This document shows, in pieces, positions 12,038 to 26,300 of a stretch of DNA of 64,000 nucleotides. The translations under genes and the position numbers were made by a program. Origin of the DNA: Bolinopsis microptera (lineage: Eukaryota; Ctenophora; Tentaculata; Lobata; Bolinopsidae); assembly GCF_026151205.1 (NCBI RefSeq), contig NC_087079.1:16362945-16426944 (forward strand), in the 5' to 3' direction. Below the pieces are notes generated by a model. The model was given only the letters and a program-made list of their open reading frames with translations, was not told the origin of the DNA and ran no database searches. Position 1 is the first letter of the stretch. Each line of letters starts with the position of its first letter.

Positions 12038-15000
12038 ATGGACAGTAATGTACACACAGGCGGTGCGAAGCACTTCCCAAATAAAGACGGACAAAATCAG
12101 CCTGATGTTTCCAAGGTTAGGTTCACATCCATGATTTTGTGTTAAATACCTTACTCGGGAATATTATAGCGGGTTAATTTATGACTGGGAAAATAAATGA
12201 CCGGGAAAAATATGGCGGAATGTTCCAAAACCCACCACTTTATCCCAGTCATAATATTCCCGAGTAAGGTATTATTAATTCATTCATTTTGAAATAAGTT
12301 GATAATATCAGAAATTACTGATCTAACAGCTACAGATAGTAATTATTCAAATTACGATATATTGATAAAAATTATTTCCAGGGGAAGCGAAGAGTTGGAG
12401 TTATTCCCACTATTCAAGAAATCCATGGAGATGTTCTAACAACCCTTGCTAATCAATACTGGGCACCACATTCAAAACTTCCTAAAAATAAATTTTCAGA
12501 AAAAATTATCGAAAGGATCTATTACAAAGAAATTGGACACAGGTTTGTGCCAAAACTAGTAATCAGACTTGACTTTTGAATCCTTATTCTTCAAGATGAG
12601 CACACATCTGGGGAATTTATCAGGATAAGAAAAATCACAAATAAGTTATCAATTGAAAATTCCCAATATAATTATTGTACAAGCATTGTTTTGTTATTTT
12701 ACAAACATTTATTTTTTTTACCTCAGGTTTCCCATCCGACGAATCATGTTGTTAGAGTTCAGTCAGTACCTAGAACTGTACCTGTGGCCTAACTTTAACC
12801 CTGGCCGTCTGTCACCCGCTTACATCATGAGTATAGTGATGATAATCAACGAGAAGTTCAGGCAGAAGGTCCCTGTGTGGAAAGTATTTCGTGATCACCC
12901 AGTCCAGGTACAATCTTTACCATATTATATTTACCAAATAATTTAACTTTATTTATTTACATCCAACTGTTGTTGAATGTTGCTGTTAATCAGAATAGGT
13001 TGTATAAAATTAACTAGGTTTTAACAGAAATATTTATGTTATAAATCATATTGTTTATATTTGTCAATTGACCGTTACAACAACCTTGAATTAATCTTCA
13101 ATATCCAATTAGGTACCGCTGTTTTTCCATGCTGTGAAAGAGGCGATAAAGGAATTTAACGATCAGTTCAGTCTCAAGGAGCAGACTGTACTGCTGATAT
13201 TCCTGATCCACTGTTACAACAGCTTGGTGAGTGTAATTTGAGATTACAGTAGCTTAAATAAATCATGTTGTTAAATGCAAATGATAGATACCATGTCAAC
13301 CACGTGTTGATGGATGCCATTTCAACGACGTTTGTATAGAATGTGCATATTTTGATAATCATCATAAAATGCATGCTAGTTGCAATCAATTTGACATGTT
13401 TTATTACCAGGAAGAAGACATTGTACGCACACATATTCAGCATACAGTTAGTCTTGGTATTTGGAGATGCATTCTCCCCTCCAAGCTTCAAAGTTTACTC
13501 GGTAAGCTGGCTTCAGTTATAGCAATTTAGTAGTCTCGGATAAGACATTTTTCTATATTGACAGAATTTGAGCATCCTTTAGCGACAAAACTGAAGCGAG
13601 TCAGCTCACTACAAAACATTCCTTTGTTCAGAAAAGAATCCGCGTCTAAACAAACGGTGGAATAACCTCCAAAAGAGGGAACAGAAGCTGGGTGCGCGCG
13701 AGCGGGGACTACGCGAAAATGATTACAATTTCCTTCAAAAACTCATACACAAGTACTTTGCTGTTCTCGAGGAGATCCCCGCTGAAGGCTTCATCACGAT
13801 GGAAGAGGTTTGTGAGATCAAGTGATAAAATTCAAGTGCGATTTCAGTCATTCCTATCATGGTTATATAATATATATTAATGCCTAATCGAAACCAGTGT
13901 AGTTTTGATAATATCAAATTATCTCCAAACTCATATTATCTAAAAAAATGTCACCCTCATCATTATGTCAGGTAAATTTCGCGGAGAGATTTCTGGAGCT
14001 GTGTATAGACCTCCAAGCGCAACTGCCTACACGGCGCTTCTTCAACACTCTCCTCCTTGACACGCACATTATAGTGCGCTCTGCACAAAGCACTCTGGCG
14101 CACCGAGAACAGGAAGGGCACTTGTTCTGCGAGCTTCTCAAGATGGTCAAATTTTACTCCAAGTACGTTTGTTAAAACGGTATTTAATCTTTATAATGCA
14201 AATGTGATAGCAGATCCATGTTTGGTAATGTAAATATTTGTCTTCATTGATAGAATTGATTACTGTGCGATGTTCAACTAATTTTTGTAATCCCCACTTG
14301 GGGGTTAGGAAATCGCTAAATCAGGGTTCATTAAAGTAATCTATCAAAACTCAAGGTTCGAAATAGACGATCTAGAAGGGAATCCGCTTACAGAGACTCA
14401 GATGTTAAGCCAGCATTACGATCAAGTTCTCTCTTTGCAGAAACAGTGCTTCGCTCACTTTAAGGTAGGGTCTTGTCACTGTGTAAAAACTAGCCACATG
14501 ACTGTTGTTCCATTTGTTCTTTAGTGGAGATTCTGGGTTAATTTTGGAAATCAATAAAGAAATTATATTGCGAACACTGAAAAGATTTTGGATGTGGTAT
14601 ATCGTGACACTTTTCTGCAGTGATTTTCTGTGGTCTAAACAAATCTTCATATTTCAAAAACAAACAGCACTTTAAAACAAAACAAAAACATCTCGTACCA
14701 ACCATTCCTACTTTACTCATATTCCAACCACAAAAATGCTGCTGTTTCTCGTAACTTGTTTGCTGTTCGTTCAAACAGTACTTAGTGCATATTGTATTGA
14801 TCAAACGAGGTTCAAAATTGGTAATAAACCATGTGATGAGCTGTTAGAGTCGCTTGGAGATGATATAGAGGATCTGAATACAATGTGTGCTGAAAAGGGT
14901 ATCAGCAAGACATGTCGATGGTCCTGTCATTCTTGCAGAATAAACCCCTCAGCCACAAAACGCACGTCATTGAATTTTCATAACCATCTTCGCAAAAATC

Positions 15001-17312
15001 ACCGGGCAAGAAAACTGAACTGGGACATAGATCTCGAAAACTCAGCTACACAACAATGCAGAAAACTGGCCGGATTGGGGTGGATAGAGAACCAGATCTT
15101 GCCTAATGCGGGTAAAAATACCTTCCACGGTGCCAACATTCGACAATATTCGCGCATCGCACTGTACGCGGCACGACAATGGTACAAGGAGGAGAAGTTG
15201 TACAACTACAAGGAGCACGTGTACCAGACGGAAACGGCCAAGTTTACCCGCATGGTGTGGAAAGGAGTGACCCATGTTGGGTGCGGATATGCAAGGTCTC
15301 AGGAGTACAGCAAGGCTAAAGGTGTGACCAACCATGTGTACTATTGTTGTCATTACCTTCCTGCTGGTAATTTCTTGAATATGTTCGAGTATAACGTGGG
15401 GAAGCAAAGGAAGGGGATGTGATCGTGAAAAGCAGAAGATAGACGAAAGAAATTTTAATTTTGTAGAAACTTCATTGAAATTGTTGTTTTATTTGGTGTT
15501 TAATGAATGTTCCCTGCAGAAGTGAAATAATCCGAATCAAAACATTTCAGCTAAAAGAATCTACAAAATAAACAACTATTTCACGCTGTTACCGTGGCCG
15601 TAACCATTAGTTAAATCCATATTGCCACAAATTGCCACAAATGCCAGTTTTAAACGTATATTGATTTTAAATACGTTAACAAATAAAAACTTTGGCAATC
15701 ATCCAAATAACTAACTTGCAGGAGCTGGAGGAGTTAGCGTTAGCAAACATCAGTCAGGTAGATTCTAGAGACAGTCTCACTGGGTACCTCAGGTCACTGA
15801 ACAACAGAAGACTTCACGAGCTAGCTCACCATCTCAACCTCTTAGAACCTGTGAGTAGTTAGGACATTTTATTGGTCACTACGCTTTGGACTGCGTTTCA
15901 TGATTAAATCTGAGCACGTGACTATTTCATTGCCCCACGGTTTCAAGTACAGTTGAGATCAACATAATGCTCAAAATTATGCATATCATATATTGTTGAT
16001 AAAGTTAACAAATATAATAATAATGAATTTTCTTTTAACCGCAGTATGGGGAAGCAAAACACAAAAGTAGTTTTATCCTGGAGGTGATTGTTTCCTATCA
16101 TGAGACTAGGATGAGCCAGATGGATGAGATTAACGCTATGCCCCTCTATCCTACTGAAGAGGTTAGCGCACTGTTTTTAATTAGTTAATTAAAGCGCACT
16201 GTTTTTAATTAGTTAATTAATTAATTAGTTAATTAGGATGAGCCAGATGGATGAGATTAATGCTATGCCCCTCTATCCTACTGAGGAGGTTAGCGCACTG
16301 TTTTTAATTAGTCCACCACTTGGTTTTAGTGTAGTGATTAAATTCTAATTATACTGGCTTTAATGGACATTGTAATTCTCATAGTAAATAATCCCCAAGA
16401 AAAGTCTACTTTTATTTATTTACAATGCATACTACAGTATACATTGTAAATAAATATAATATTCACGTACTTTAGTTCGACATGTACTCTAGTTCGACAG
16501 CTAAAGTTCGCAAGAAATCGCTCCTTCTGAATTTGTTAAGGTTTAACAAGTTCAGTATTTTCTAAAGAATGCAACAGCTGTAAAGTGTAAAATAGTTTTA
16601 ACATTTTATAATTTTAACAAACCAACATTTGCAGATTCTATGGGACGAGAATGTTGTCCCAAACGAGTTTTTCTCCGGTGAGGGCTGCTTGGCTCTACCT
16701 AAACTGAACCTTCAGTTTTTAACGCTCCACGATTATTTGCTGAGAAACTTCAACTTGTTCAGATTGGAAACTATGTATGAAATCAGACAGGTAAAATAGG
16801 AATAAAATGTAATCAATTTTTATAATCACTTCCAACAAATTACAGAAGTTGAGACTGCTCGAAGTTTAACTGCTCGAATTCTGCTTTGCAAGAATTAAAT
16901 AAAAGTTAACAGGAGCGGATTTGTTAAATTCGTCTCTATTCAGGACGTAGAAGATGCAGTTTTGAGATTGTGCCCGTTTCTAACATCCGACCAGTCGACC
17001 CAATTCTCTGGGTGGGCCCGAATGGCGCTGCCTGTCGCAAAGTTTACTGTCGTAGAGGTATGATAATCAAACCAATCTCATTGTCCTAATATTGGAAGGA
17101 TCGCAGCATTTTCTTAAGTTGAATGTGATTATTTTAAATAAAGTCAGTGTTATTATTTATTAATTTAAGAACTCTGTTGAACACATTGAAACGCACCCCC
17201 TTCGCGGGGGGTTGCAGACTCACAGAATACTGTGCTAGGTCGCCAAACCACACGTGGGAAAGAACCATCCTTCACGAGTCAGAGCTGATGCCACAATCAA
17301 CCTTGATATCAG
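12038..17312 (+). CDS. AQR: AQR exons 1-13 (N-terminal ARM-like region and start of the linker)
   Basis: Exons: 12038-12115, 12382-12542, 12727-12907, 13113-13226, 13411-13501, 13632-13807, 13972-14162, 14356-14464, 15722-15850, 16045-16161, 16635-16790, 16944-17057, 17239-17312. Diagnostic stretches are [18 protein letters not shown] (exon 3), [15 protein letters not shown] (exon 7), MPLYPTEE (exon 10), [20 protein letters not shown] and [17 protein letters not shown] (exon 11), and [16 protein letters not shown] (exon 12). Exon 13 is short (74 nt, [24 protein letters not shown]) and easy to miss; its phase 2 end joins exon 14 across a 10.6-kb satellite-filled intron. Intron 8 (14465-15721) holds the nested CAP gene. 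Between exons 5 and 6 there is an open stretch 13563-13630 that could extend exon 6 upstream; the acceptor at 13631 gives the better match to the family. Confidence 0.92.
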
Positions 17313-20300
17313 GTATATTATCTAGGGTTTTTTAGTGTTTCTTATTTTATTGCCAAGATTAGAGATTCTCTTTATCTCTGAGCCGAATGATATACAGCAA
17401 CGACATCACGTAGTATTGAGTGGGACAAATGTGGCAATTTCGGCGTCTGTTTTGAACGGCGAGAGCACGTTTCCTTGATTTTTGTAGTGGATTTGTAGTG
17501 CTTTTCACCCCTGTAGTGCTTTTATGTTCCGGGGTAGGTGGAACATGTTTTAGTTTAAAAATGGGTTCTGCCTGTCCCAAACCATCATAAAAATCAAGTT
17601 TCGACCTCTCAACCCACTCGGGCCACTCCCAGGGGCCACGCCCATCCCAAAATGACCGAAATCCAGCTAAATCCAGACTTTAAAATCTTTACCCCTGTAG
17701 TGCTTTTATGTTCCGGGGTAGGTGGGACATCTTTTAGTTTAAAAATGGGTTCTGCCTGTCCCAAACCATCATAAAAATCAAGTTTCGACCTCTCAACCCA
17801 CTCGGGCCACTCCCAGGGGCCACGCCCATCCCAAAATGACCGAAAACCCAAAAGTGGTGGTGAAACTTAGCCACTATGCCTGTCACATACTAAGGTAGAA
17901 GGAGTCAAAGTATCCTCCTAGTTGACCATTTCGGCGGGCACTGGCCAATAAAAGTGGTTCATTGCTCCTCATCCTCATGTCTCATAGTCCGTACTAGATA
18001 GAAATGAGTGTTGGCAACGTCTCCATCTTCCTCTTGTCAGAAGCCTTTTTTTCGGTAAGAGAGTCCTGCATTTTTCGTTACGTGGTTTTTTCAGTTACTT
18101 GGCTCAGATCTTGTGTCCATCTGTATGCATTGGGAGGCCTGTCAGGTTGGATCTCGATGCTTGAGGAAGCAGTGAATCGTATCCCCTTTTTGGCACGCTT
18201 TCCGTGAACAGCCGAACAGGTAAGCTTGTTAGAATCAGATATCGCGATCGAAAGGTAACCCTTGAGACTTGTCATCCTATTAAGTAACGCTTTATTAACC
18301 AATCGAATCAATACATAAGGAAGAGAATGTGGTACAGTATCGAATCATGGTGTTCACAGTACGATTATCATGGGTTGTCCTTAGCAAGTACATCCAACGG
18401 ACAAAGGGAGCTCAATTTACTTCTGGACACAGACGGATTCCTCTATGCACCCGAGAAAAATGTTCGGGATACCCTACTACCTCATCGAGATGCCAGAAGT
18501 ACAGAATCAAGAAATGTCCCTGCTTCAAGTGAAATCTTGACCAAGGAATCAGTCCTTGGCCAGCGGAGCCAAACCTCAATTCCCAAGACCCTGCAACATA
18601 GTAGCTGCGAAAGCGGAAAGCTGCCGACCAACACCTCTCACAACGACATAAAACCTCCTCACCGAAATGCCCACCCGACATCAACGTGGAACAACCAAAC
18701 TAGAGTCCCTCGCAAGAATTGTCCAAAGAAGATCACGAGCAACAAAGTCTGTTCCAACCACTTTTTCCGAATCTGTAGTTATTTCTAGTGACGATTGGGA
18801 TTCAGTATGTCGTTTCAAAGTTAATTAGGCATACTATTGGGTTAAAATTTAATTTCCCAAGCTACCCTGTCTAGGAAAAGTTCCCAAATGGGGTCAGTTT
18901 CCGGTAGCCGATCCTGATCCTATAGAAGCAACTAATTAGAGGTGATATCTAATTATTGAACGAAAAGTGGTTTTGTGTGGTTGAACCGCCCTTATACTAC
19001 CGCGAATCATGACATTGAACAAGTACATAAGAAACTAAGAATTTGTATGAAGTATGAGTTTATATTCATCTAGTAATTTATAATGAATGACCTTTACTAT
19101 GCAATTTTCGACTAAAATCATGTAGATTGTAGATATCCAATCCAGTTCCATGCACAACTGTTGTTTACATATGGTCTAGTTAGACACAATTTTGTTTCAA
19201 GAGTGACTCGATAATCGCAATATAATCAAAACTAAATATTATTAAATGGTCCATGTCATGCATGCGGAATTATCTCCCATAAATTGGCAACTGCCAAAGT
19301 GACACTAAAGTTTTATTGCTAAATTCTCTTTTACAAAACTTACAAGTGCTCATTTAACAATTTTCTAATGGATCATGGAATTGAATGTTCAATTTTCTAT
19401 TCATAAATAATAATTATAATGCGAAGTTTTTTTTACCCCAAGTTTGGAGATTATAGGTAAATTGGGAATGCCCCTTCCCAGGGACCACATCACCCTAAAT
19501 AACCAAATTAAATATCATGGTAGACCATGCACAGCATCGAATTATAGTTAATGACTTCGAATTAACCTTTTTTTGTCTCTAAACAAGGCTTAGAAAACTA
19601 GATTTTTTTACCTCATTTACCGCATTTTACCTCATCCCAAATTTGCCTTTTTTTGGCTGGCCTCAAGGGTAAAATTAGGTTGACCCCCCCCCCCCCCCCA
19701 ACAATAGAGTGGATACTGGTGGGGAGGTGATCATTGTTTTGTTTACATTAATAGTGAGCACATGTTAAGCAGGCTGATGAGGTGATAATAATTTTGTATT
19801 ATATAAGGCTTGGTAACACTTGTAACGCCTTCTTGTTGTAACCCCCCGAATTATTTTCTGAACGAAAGCTCAAAAATAACCGAGAAATCGACGCCTTCTT
19901 AATAACATATTTTTGAAAATGGGGCGCCTTCCCAAACCACAAAAAATCAAGTTTTGACCCTAAACCCCCGGGCCACTCCCAGGGGCCACGCCCATCCCAA
20001 AATGACCGAAATCCAGCTAAATCCAGACTTTAAAATCTTTACCCCTGTAGTGCTTTTATGTTCCGGGGTAGGTGGGACACGTTTTAGTTTAAAAATGGGT
20101 TCTGCCTGTCCCAAACCATCATAAAAATCAAGTTTCGACCTCTCAACCCACTCGGGCCACTCCCAGGGGCCACGCCCATCCCAAAATGACCGAAATCCAG
20201 CTAAATCCAGACTTTAAAATCTTTACCCCTGTAGTGCTTTTATGTTCCGGGGTAGGTGGGACATGTTTTAGTTTAAAAATGGGTTCTGCCTGTCCCAAAC

Positions 20301-23300
20301 CATCATAAAAATCAAGTTTCGACCTCTCAACCCACTCGGGCCACTCCCAGGGGCCACGCCCATCCCAAAATGACCGAAATCCAGCTAAATCCAGACTTTA
20401 AAATCTTTACCCCTGTAGTGCTTTTATGTTCCGGGGTAGGTGGGACATGTTTTAGTTTAAAAATGGGTTCTGCCTGTCCCAAACCATCATAAAAATCAAG
20501 TTTCGACCTCTCAACCCACTCGGGCCACTCCCAGGGGCCACGCCCATCCCAAAATGACCGAAATCCAGCTAAATCCAGACTTTAAAATCTTTACCCCTGT
20601 AGTGCTTTTATGTTCCGGGGTAGGTGGGACATATTTTAGTTTAAAAATAGGTTCTGCCTGTCCCAAACCATCATAAAAATCAAGTTTCGACCTCTCAACC
20701 CACTCGGGCCACTCCCAGGGGCCACGCCCATCCCAAAATGACCGAAATCCAGCTAAATCCAGACTTTAAAATCTTTACCCCTGTAGTGCTTTTATGTTCC
20801 GGGGTAGGTGGGACATGTTTTAGTTTAAAAATGGGTTCTGCCTGTCCCAAACCATCATAAAAATCAAGTTTCGACCTCTCAACCCACTCGGGCCACTCCC
20901 AGGGGCCACGCCCATCCCAAAATGACCGAAATCCAGCTAAATCCAGACTTTAAAATCTTTACCCCTGTAGTGCTTTTATGTTCCGGGGTAGGTGGGACAT
21001 GTTTTAGTTTAAAAATGGGTTCTGCCTGTCCCAAACCATCATAAAAATCAAGTTTCGACCTCTCAACCCACTCGGGCCACTCCCAGGGGCCACGCCCATC
21101 CCAAAATGACCGAAATCCAGCTAAATCCAGACTTTAAAATCTTTACCCCTGTAGTGCTTTTATGTTCCGGGGTAGGTGGGACATGTTTTAGTTTAAAAAT
21201 GGGTTCTGCCTGTCCCAAACCATCATAAAAATCAAGTTTCGACCTCTCAACCCACTCGGGCCACTCCCAGGGGCCACGCCCATCCCAAAATGACCGAAAT
21301 CCAGCTAAATCCAGACTTTAAAATCTTTACCCCTGTAGTGCTTTTATGTTCCGGGGTAGGTGGGACATGTTTTAGTTTAAAATGGGTTCTGCCTGTCCCA
21401 AACCATCATAAAAATCAAGTTTCGACCTCTCAACCCACTCGGGCCACTCCCAGGGGCCACGCCCATCCCAAAATGACCGAAATCCAGCTAAATCCAGACT
21501 TTAAAATCTTTACCCCTGTAGTGCTTTTATGTTCCGGGGTAGGTGGGACATGTTTTAGTTTAAAAATGGGTTCTGCCTGTCCCAAACCATCATAAAAATC
21601 AAGTTTCGACCTCTCAACCCACTCGGGCCACTCCCAGGGGCCACGCCCATCCCAAAATGACCGAAATCCAGCTAAATCCAGACTTTAAAATCTTTACCCC
21701 TGTAGTGCTTTTATGTTCCGGGGTAGGTGGGACATGTTTTAGTTTAAAAATGGGTTCTGCCTGTCCCAAACCATCATAAAAATCAAGTTTCGACCTCTCA
21801 ACCCACTCGGACCACTCCCAGGGGCCACGCCCATCCCAAAATGACCGAAATTCCAGCTAAATCCAGACTTTAAAATCTTTACCCCTGTAGTGCTTTTATG
21901 TTCCGGGGTAGGTGGGACATGTTTTAGTTTAAAAATGGGTTCTGCCTGTCCCAAACCATCATAAAAATCAAGTTTCGACCTCTCAACCCACTCAGGCCAC
22001 TCCCAGGGGCCACGCCTAACCCAGAATAGCTACAGGAAGAGAGGAAGTTGGGTAGGGCAAAACAAACGTTACATACGTTGAGTCTTATACAGGGGTGTAG
22101 GAAGCGGGGGGCAGGGGGCCATCGCCCCCCCCCCATGAAATCTGGGGAAGGGGCCAAAAAGGGCCAACTTTTTAATTTAGGTTTCTAAAAATTTTTGGGA
22201 AAACAATTTTTTTCCCGAAAATTTTAGAAGTCAAAAATCTTTTAAGTCAAAAATTTTCAAAGTTTTCTTGGAAACTACTTTTGTTCATGTTTTATGCTAC
22301 CCTGATCATTATGAGCCAAAAATATTTTTTCGGTTTTTGAAGTTCGATACACGATTTTGGACTCGAGGGATCCCCTTTGTAATGCGATCTCGGAAGGCAG
22401 GCCTCCCCTTCGCAATACGAGCTCGGAAGCGGGAGCTCTGATTTCAGAGGTACTTATCGAGAATGACTCGGACCGAAAATTTTCTAAGTCAAAAATTTTC
22501 AAAGTTTTCTTGGAAACTACTTTTGTTCATGTTTTATGCTACCCTGATCATTCATTATGAGCCAAAAATATTTTTTTCGGTTTTCGAAGTTCGATTCACG
22601 ATTTTGGACTCGAGGGATCCCCTTTGAAATGCGATTTCGGATGGCAGGCCTCCCCTTCGCAATACGAGCTCGGAAGCGGGAGCTCTGCTTTCAGAGGTAC
22701 GTATCGAGAATGACTACCCTGATCATTATGAGCCAAAAATATTTTTTTCGGTTTTCGAAGTTCGATACACGATTTTGGACTCGAGGGATCCCCTTTGTAA
22801 TGCGATCTCGGAAGGCAGGCCTCCCCTTCGCAATACGAGCTCGGAAGCGGGAGCACTGCATTCAGAGGTACGTATCGAGAATGACTCGGACCGAAAATTT
22901 TCTAAGTCAAAAATTTTCAAAGTTTTCTTGGAAACTACTTTTGTTCATGTTTTATGCTACCCTGATCATTATGAGCCAAAAATATTTTTTCGGTTTTCGA
23001 AGTTCGATACACGATTTTGGACTCGAGGGATCCCCTTTGTAATGCGATCTCGGAAGGCAGGCCTCCCCTTCGCAATACGAGCTCGGAAGCGGGAGCTCTG
23101 ATTTCAGAGGTACTTATCGAGAATGACTCGGACCGAAAATTTTCTAAGTCAAAAATTTTCAAAGTTTTCTTGGAAACTACTTTTGTTCATGTTTCATGCT
23201 ACCCTGATCATTCATTATGAGCCAAAAATATTTTTTTCGGTTTTCGAAGTTCGATTCACGATTTTGGACTCGAGGGATCCCCTTTGTAATGCGATTTCGG

Positions 23301-26300
23301 ATGGCAGGCCTCCCCTTCGCAATACGAGCTCGGAAGCGGGAGCTCTGCTTTCAGAGGTACGTATCGAGAATGACTACCCTGATCATTATGAGCCGAAAAT
23401 ATTGTTTTAGGTTTTTTGAAGTCCGTACCTTTCATTCGGTAGGTTGTGGATGTGATACTGATTGGTTTCATATACTAATTATAGAAAACGTGATATTTGG
23501 CCCACAGATTTGAAGGAAAATACGCGAATTTGGTCCTCAGATTTAAAGGAAAATGCGCAATTTGACGCGGAGAACTGAAAAAATCACGATTTGTCGTGAG
23601 GCCAGGATCTGAAAAATCGGGATTTGTCGCGGCAAACGTGAAAAATCGCGATACTGCACATGCTGCAATTTCCTTTTGTCCTTACCCTCGAAGTTCAGGC
23701 TTTGGCGCGAAGCGCAAAAAAATATTTAGAATTTTGCCCCCCCATGAAGAAAATCATTCCTACACCCCTGGACTCTTATACCACCACTGTGTTTCATATT
23801 ATGGACCTGCAACTTTGCAGATGGCATGCTGTAACTACTCATTCGAAGATTCCGTCGCCAATGTTGAAAATTTGAATACTTAGACTACGCCCATATAATA
23901 TTAAATCACCTATATTGTTCTTTCCGGACATGCTAGACGCCCATTTATTTCAGATTACTGCAGATAATTAATTGTTGCATCTGATCTGAAAAATTGAGGC
24001 TAAACGTATTTGAAATGACGAATTTATCAAGCATTTAATGTATCTCGTTAACAAAATTGATTGGGTGATTATCTGATAGGTCACCTTAATTGGGTTCCCT
24101 TGCAATTTGACGGGGCCATCTAATCACCTGAACAGGTAATCGAATCACCTGATCACACGTAATGGATTAACTCGTCATGCCTCGTATCTCGGTCATCTGA
24201 GAAGCTACAACTCTCATTTTTCAGATCAAACGTAATTTGAAAGGCCAAATACGATCCTATAAAATTTGGCTCGTATCGATCTGATTATCAAAACTATCAA
24301 ATAAATGCGATCATGAACCTTCATTAAAAAAAATGAAAATGAATATTCTTTGATTTAATATATTCCTCGAATGAGTGGTGATCGTAAGTCATACCAAAAA
24401 GAATACCCCGGAACATAAATCCCTTAAAGCATACAGGCGTAAAGATTCGCATTCTGTCTGGATTTGATTTTACCCCGGAACATAAAAGCACTTTCGGTAA
24501 TTTTGGAATGGGCGTGGCCCCTGGGAGTGGCCTGAGTGGGCTGAGAGGTCGAAACTTGATTTTTATGATGGTTTGGGACAGGTAGAATCCATTTTTAAAC
24601 TAAAACATGTCCCACCTACTATACCCCGGAACATAAAAACACTACAGGGGTAAAGATTTTAAAGTCTGGATTTTAGCTGGATTTCGGTAATTTTGGGATG
24701 GGCGTGGCCCCTGGGAGTGGCCTGAGTGGGTTGAGAGGTCGAAACTTGATTTTTATCATGGTTTGGGACAGGTAGAACCCATTTTAAAACTAAAACATGT
24801 CCCACCTACCCCGGAACATAAAAGCACTACAGGGGTAAAGATTTTAAAGTCTGGATTTTAGCTGGATTTCGGTAATTTTGGGATGGGCGTGGCCCCTGGG
24901 AGTGGCCTGAGTGGGTTGAGAGGTCGAAACTTGATTTTTATGATGGTTTGGGACAGGTAGAACCCATTTTTAAACTGAAACATGTCCCACCTACCCCGGA
25001 ACATAAAAGCACTACAGGGGTAAAGATTTTAAAGTCTGGATTTTAGCTGGATCTCGGTAATTTTGGGATGGGCGTGGCCCCTGGGAGTGGCCTGAGTGGG
25101 TTGAGAGGTCGAAACTTGATTTTTATCATGGTTTGGGACAGGTAGAACCCATTTTAAAACTAAAACATGTCCCACCTACCCCGGAACATAAAAGCACTAC
25201 AGGGGTAAAGATTTTAAAGTCTGGATTTTAGCTGTATTTCGGTAATTTTGGGATGGGCGTGGCCCCTGGGAGTGGCCTGAGTGGGTTGAGAGGTCGAAAC
25301 TTGATTTTTATCATGGTTTGGGACAGGTAGAACCCATTTTTAAACTAAAACATGTCCCACCTACCCCGGAACATAAAAGCACTACAGGGGTAAAGATTTT
25401 AAAGTCTGGATTTTAGCTGGATTTCTGTAATTTTGGGATAGGCGTGGCCCCTGGGAGTGGCCTGAGTGGGTTGAGAGGTCGAAACTTGATTTTTATCATG
25501 GTTTGGGACAGGTAGAACCCATTTTTAAACTAAAACATGTCCCACCTACCCCGGAACATAAAAGCACTACAGGGGTAAAGATTTTAAAGTCTGGATTTTA
25601 GCTGGATTTCGGTAATTTTGGGATGGGCGTGGCCCCTGGGAGTGGCCCGAGTGGGTTGAGAGGTCGAAACTTGATTTTTATGATGGTTTGGGACAGGCAG
25701 AACCCATTTTTAAACTAAAACATGTCCCACCTACCCCGGAACATAAAAGCACTACAGGGGTAAAGATTTTAAAGTCTGGATTTTAGCTGGATTTCGGTAA
25801 TTTTGGGATGGGCGTGGCCCCTGGGAGTGGCCTGAGTGGGTTGAGAGGTCGAAACTTGATTTTTATCATGGTTTGGGACAGGTAGAACCCATTTTAAAAC
25901 TAAAACATGTCCCACCTACCCCGGAACATAAAAGCACTACAGGGGTAAAGATTTTAAAGTCTGGATTTTAGCTGGATTTCGGTAATTTTGGGATGGGCGT
26001 GGCCCCTGGGAGTGGCCCGAGAGGTCGAAACTTGATTTTTATGATGGTTTGGGACAGGTAGAACCCATTTTTAAACTGAAACATGTCCCACCTACCCCGG
26101 AACATAAAAGCACTACAGGGGTAAAGATTTTAAAGTCTGGATTTTAGCTGGATTTCGGTAATTTTGGGATGGGCGTGGCCCCTGGGAGTGGCCTGAGTGG
26201 GTTGAGAGGTCGAAACTTGATTTTTATCATGGTTTGGGACAGGTAGAACCCATTTTAAAACTAAAACATGTCCCACCTACCCCGGAACATAAAAGCACTA

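Larger units (their letters stand above)
17505..22015. repeat. 184-bp satellite, forward array (two blocks)
   Basis: Two units lie at about 17505-17850 and about 11 units at 19950-22015, with period 184 (GACCGAAAT at 20004, 20188, 20372). The unit includes CCCCTGTAGTGCTTTTATG, GGTAGGTGGGACATG and CCACTCCCAGGGGCCACGCC. Units are nearly identical, so homogenisation is recent. All lie in AQR intron 13. Confidence 0.95.

Noticed and set aside
22275-23220. Several frames of 67-161 codons in the second satellite
   Set aside because: They recur with the repeat period on both strands and have no family similarity.
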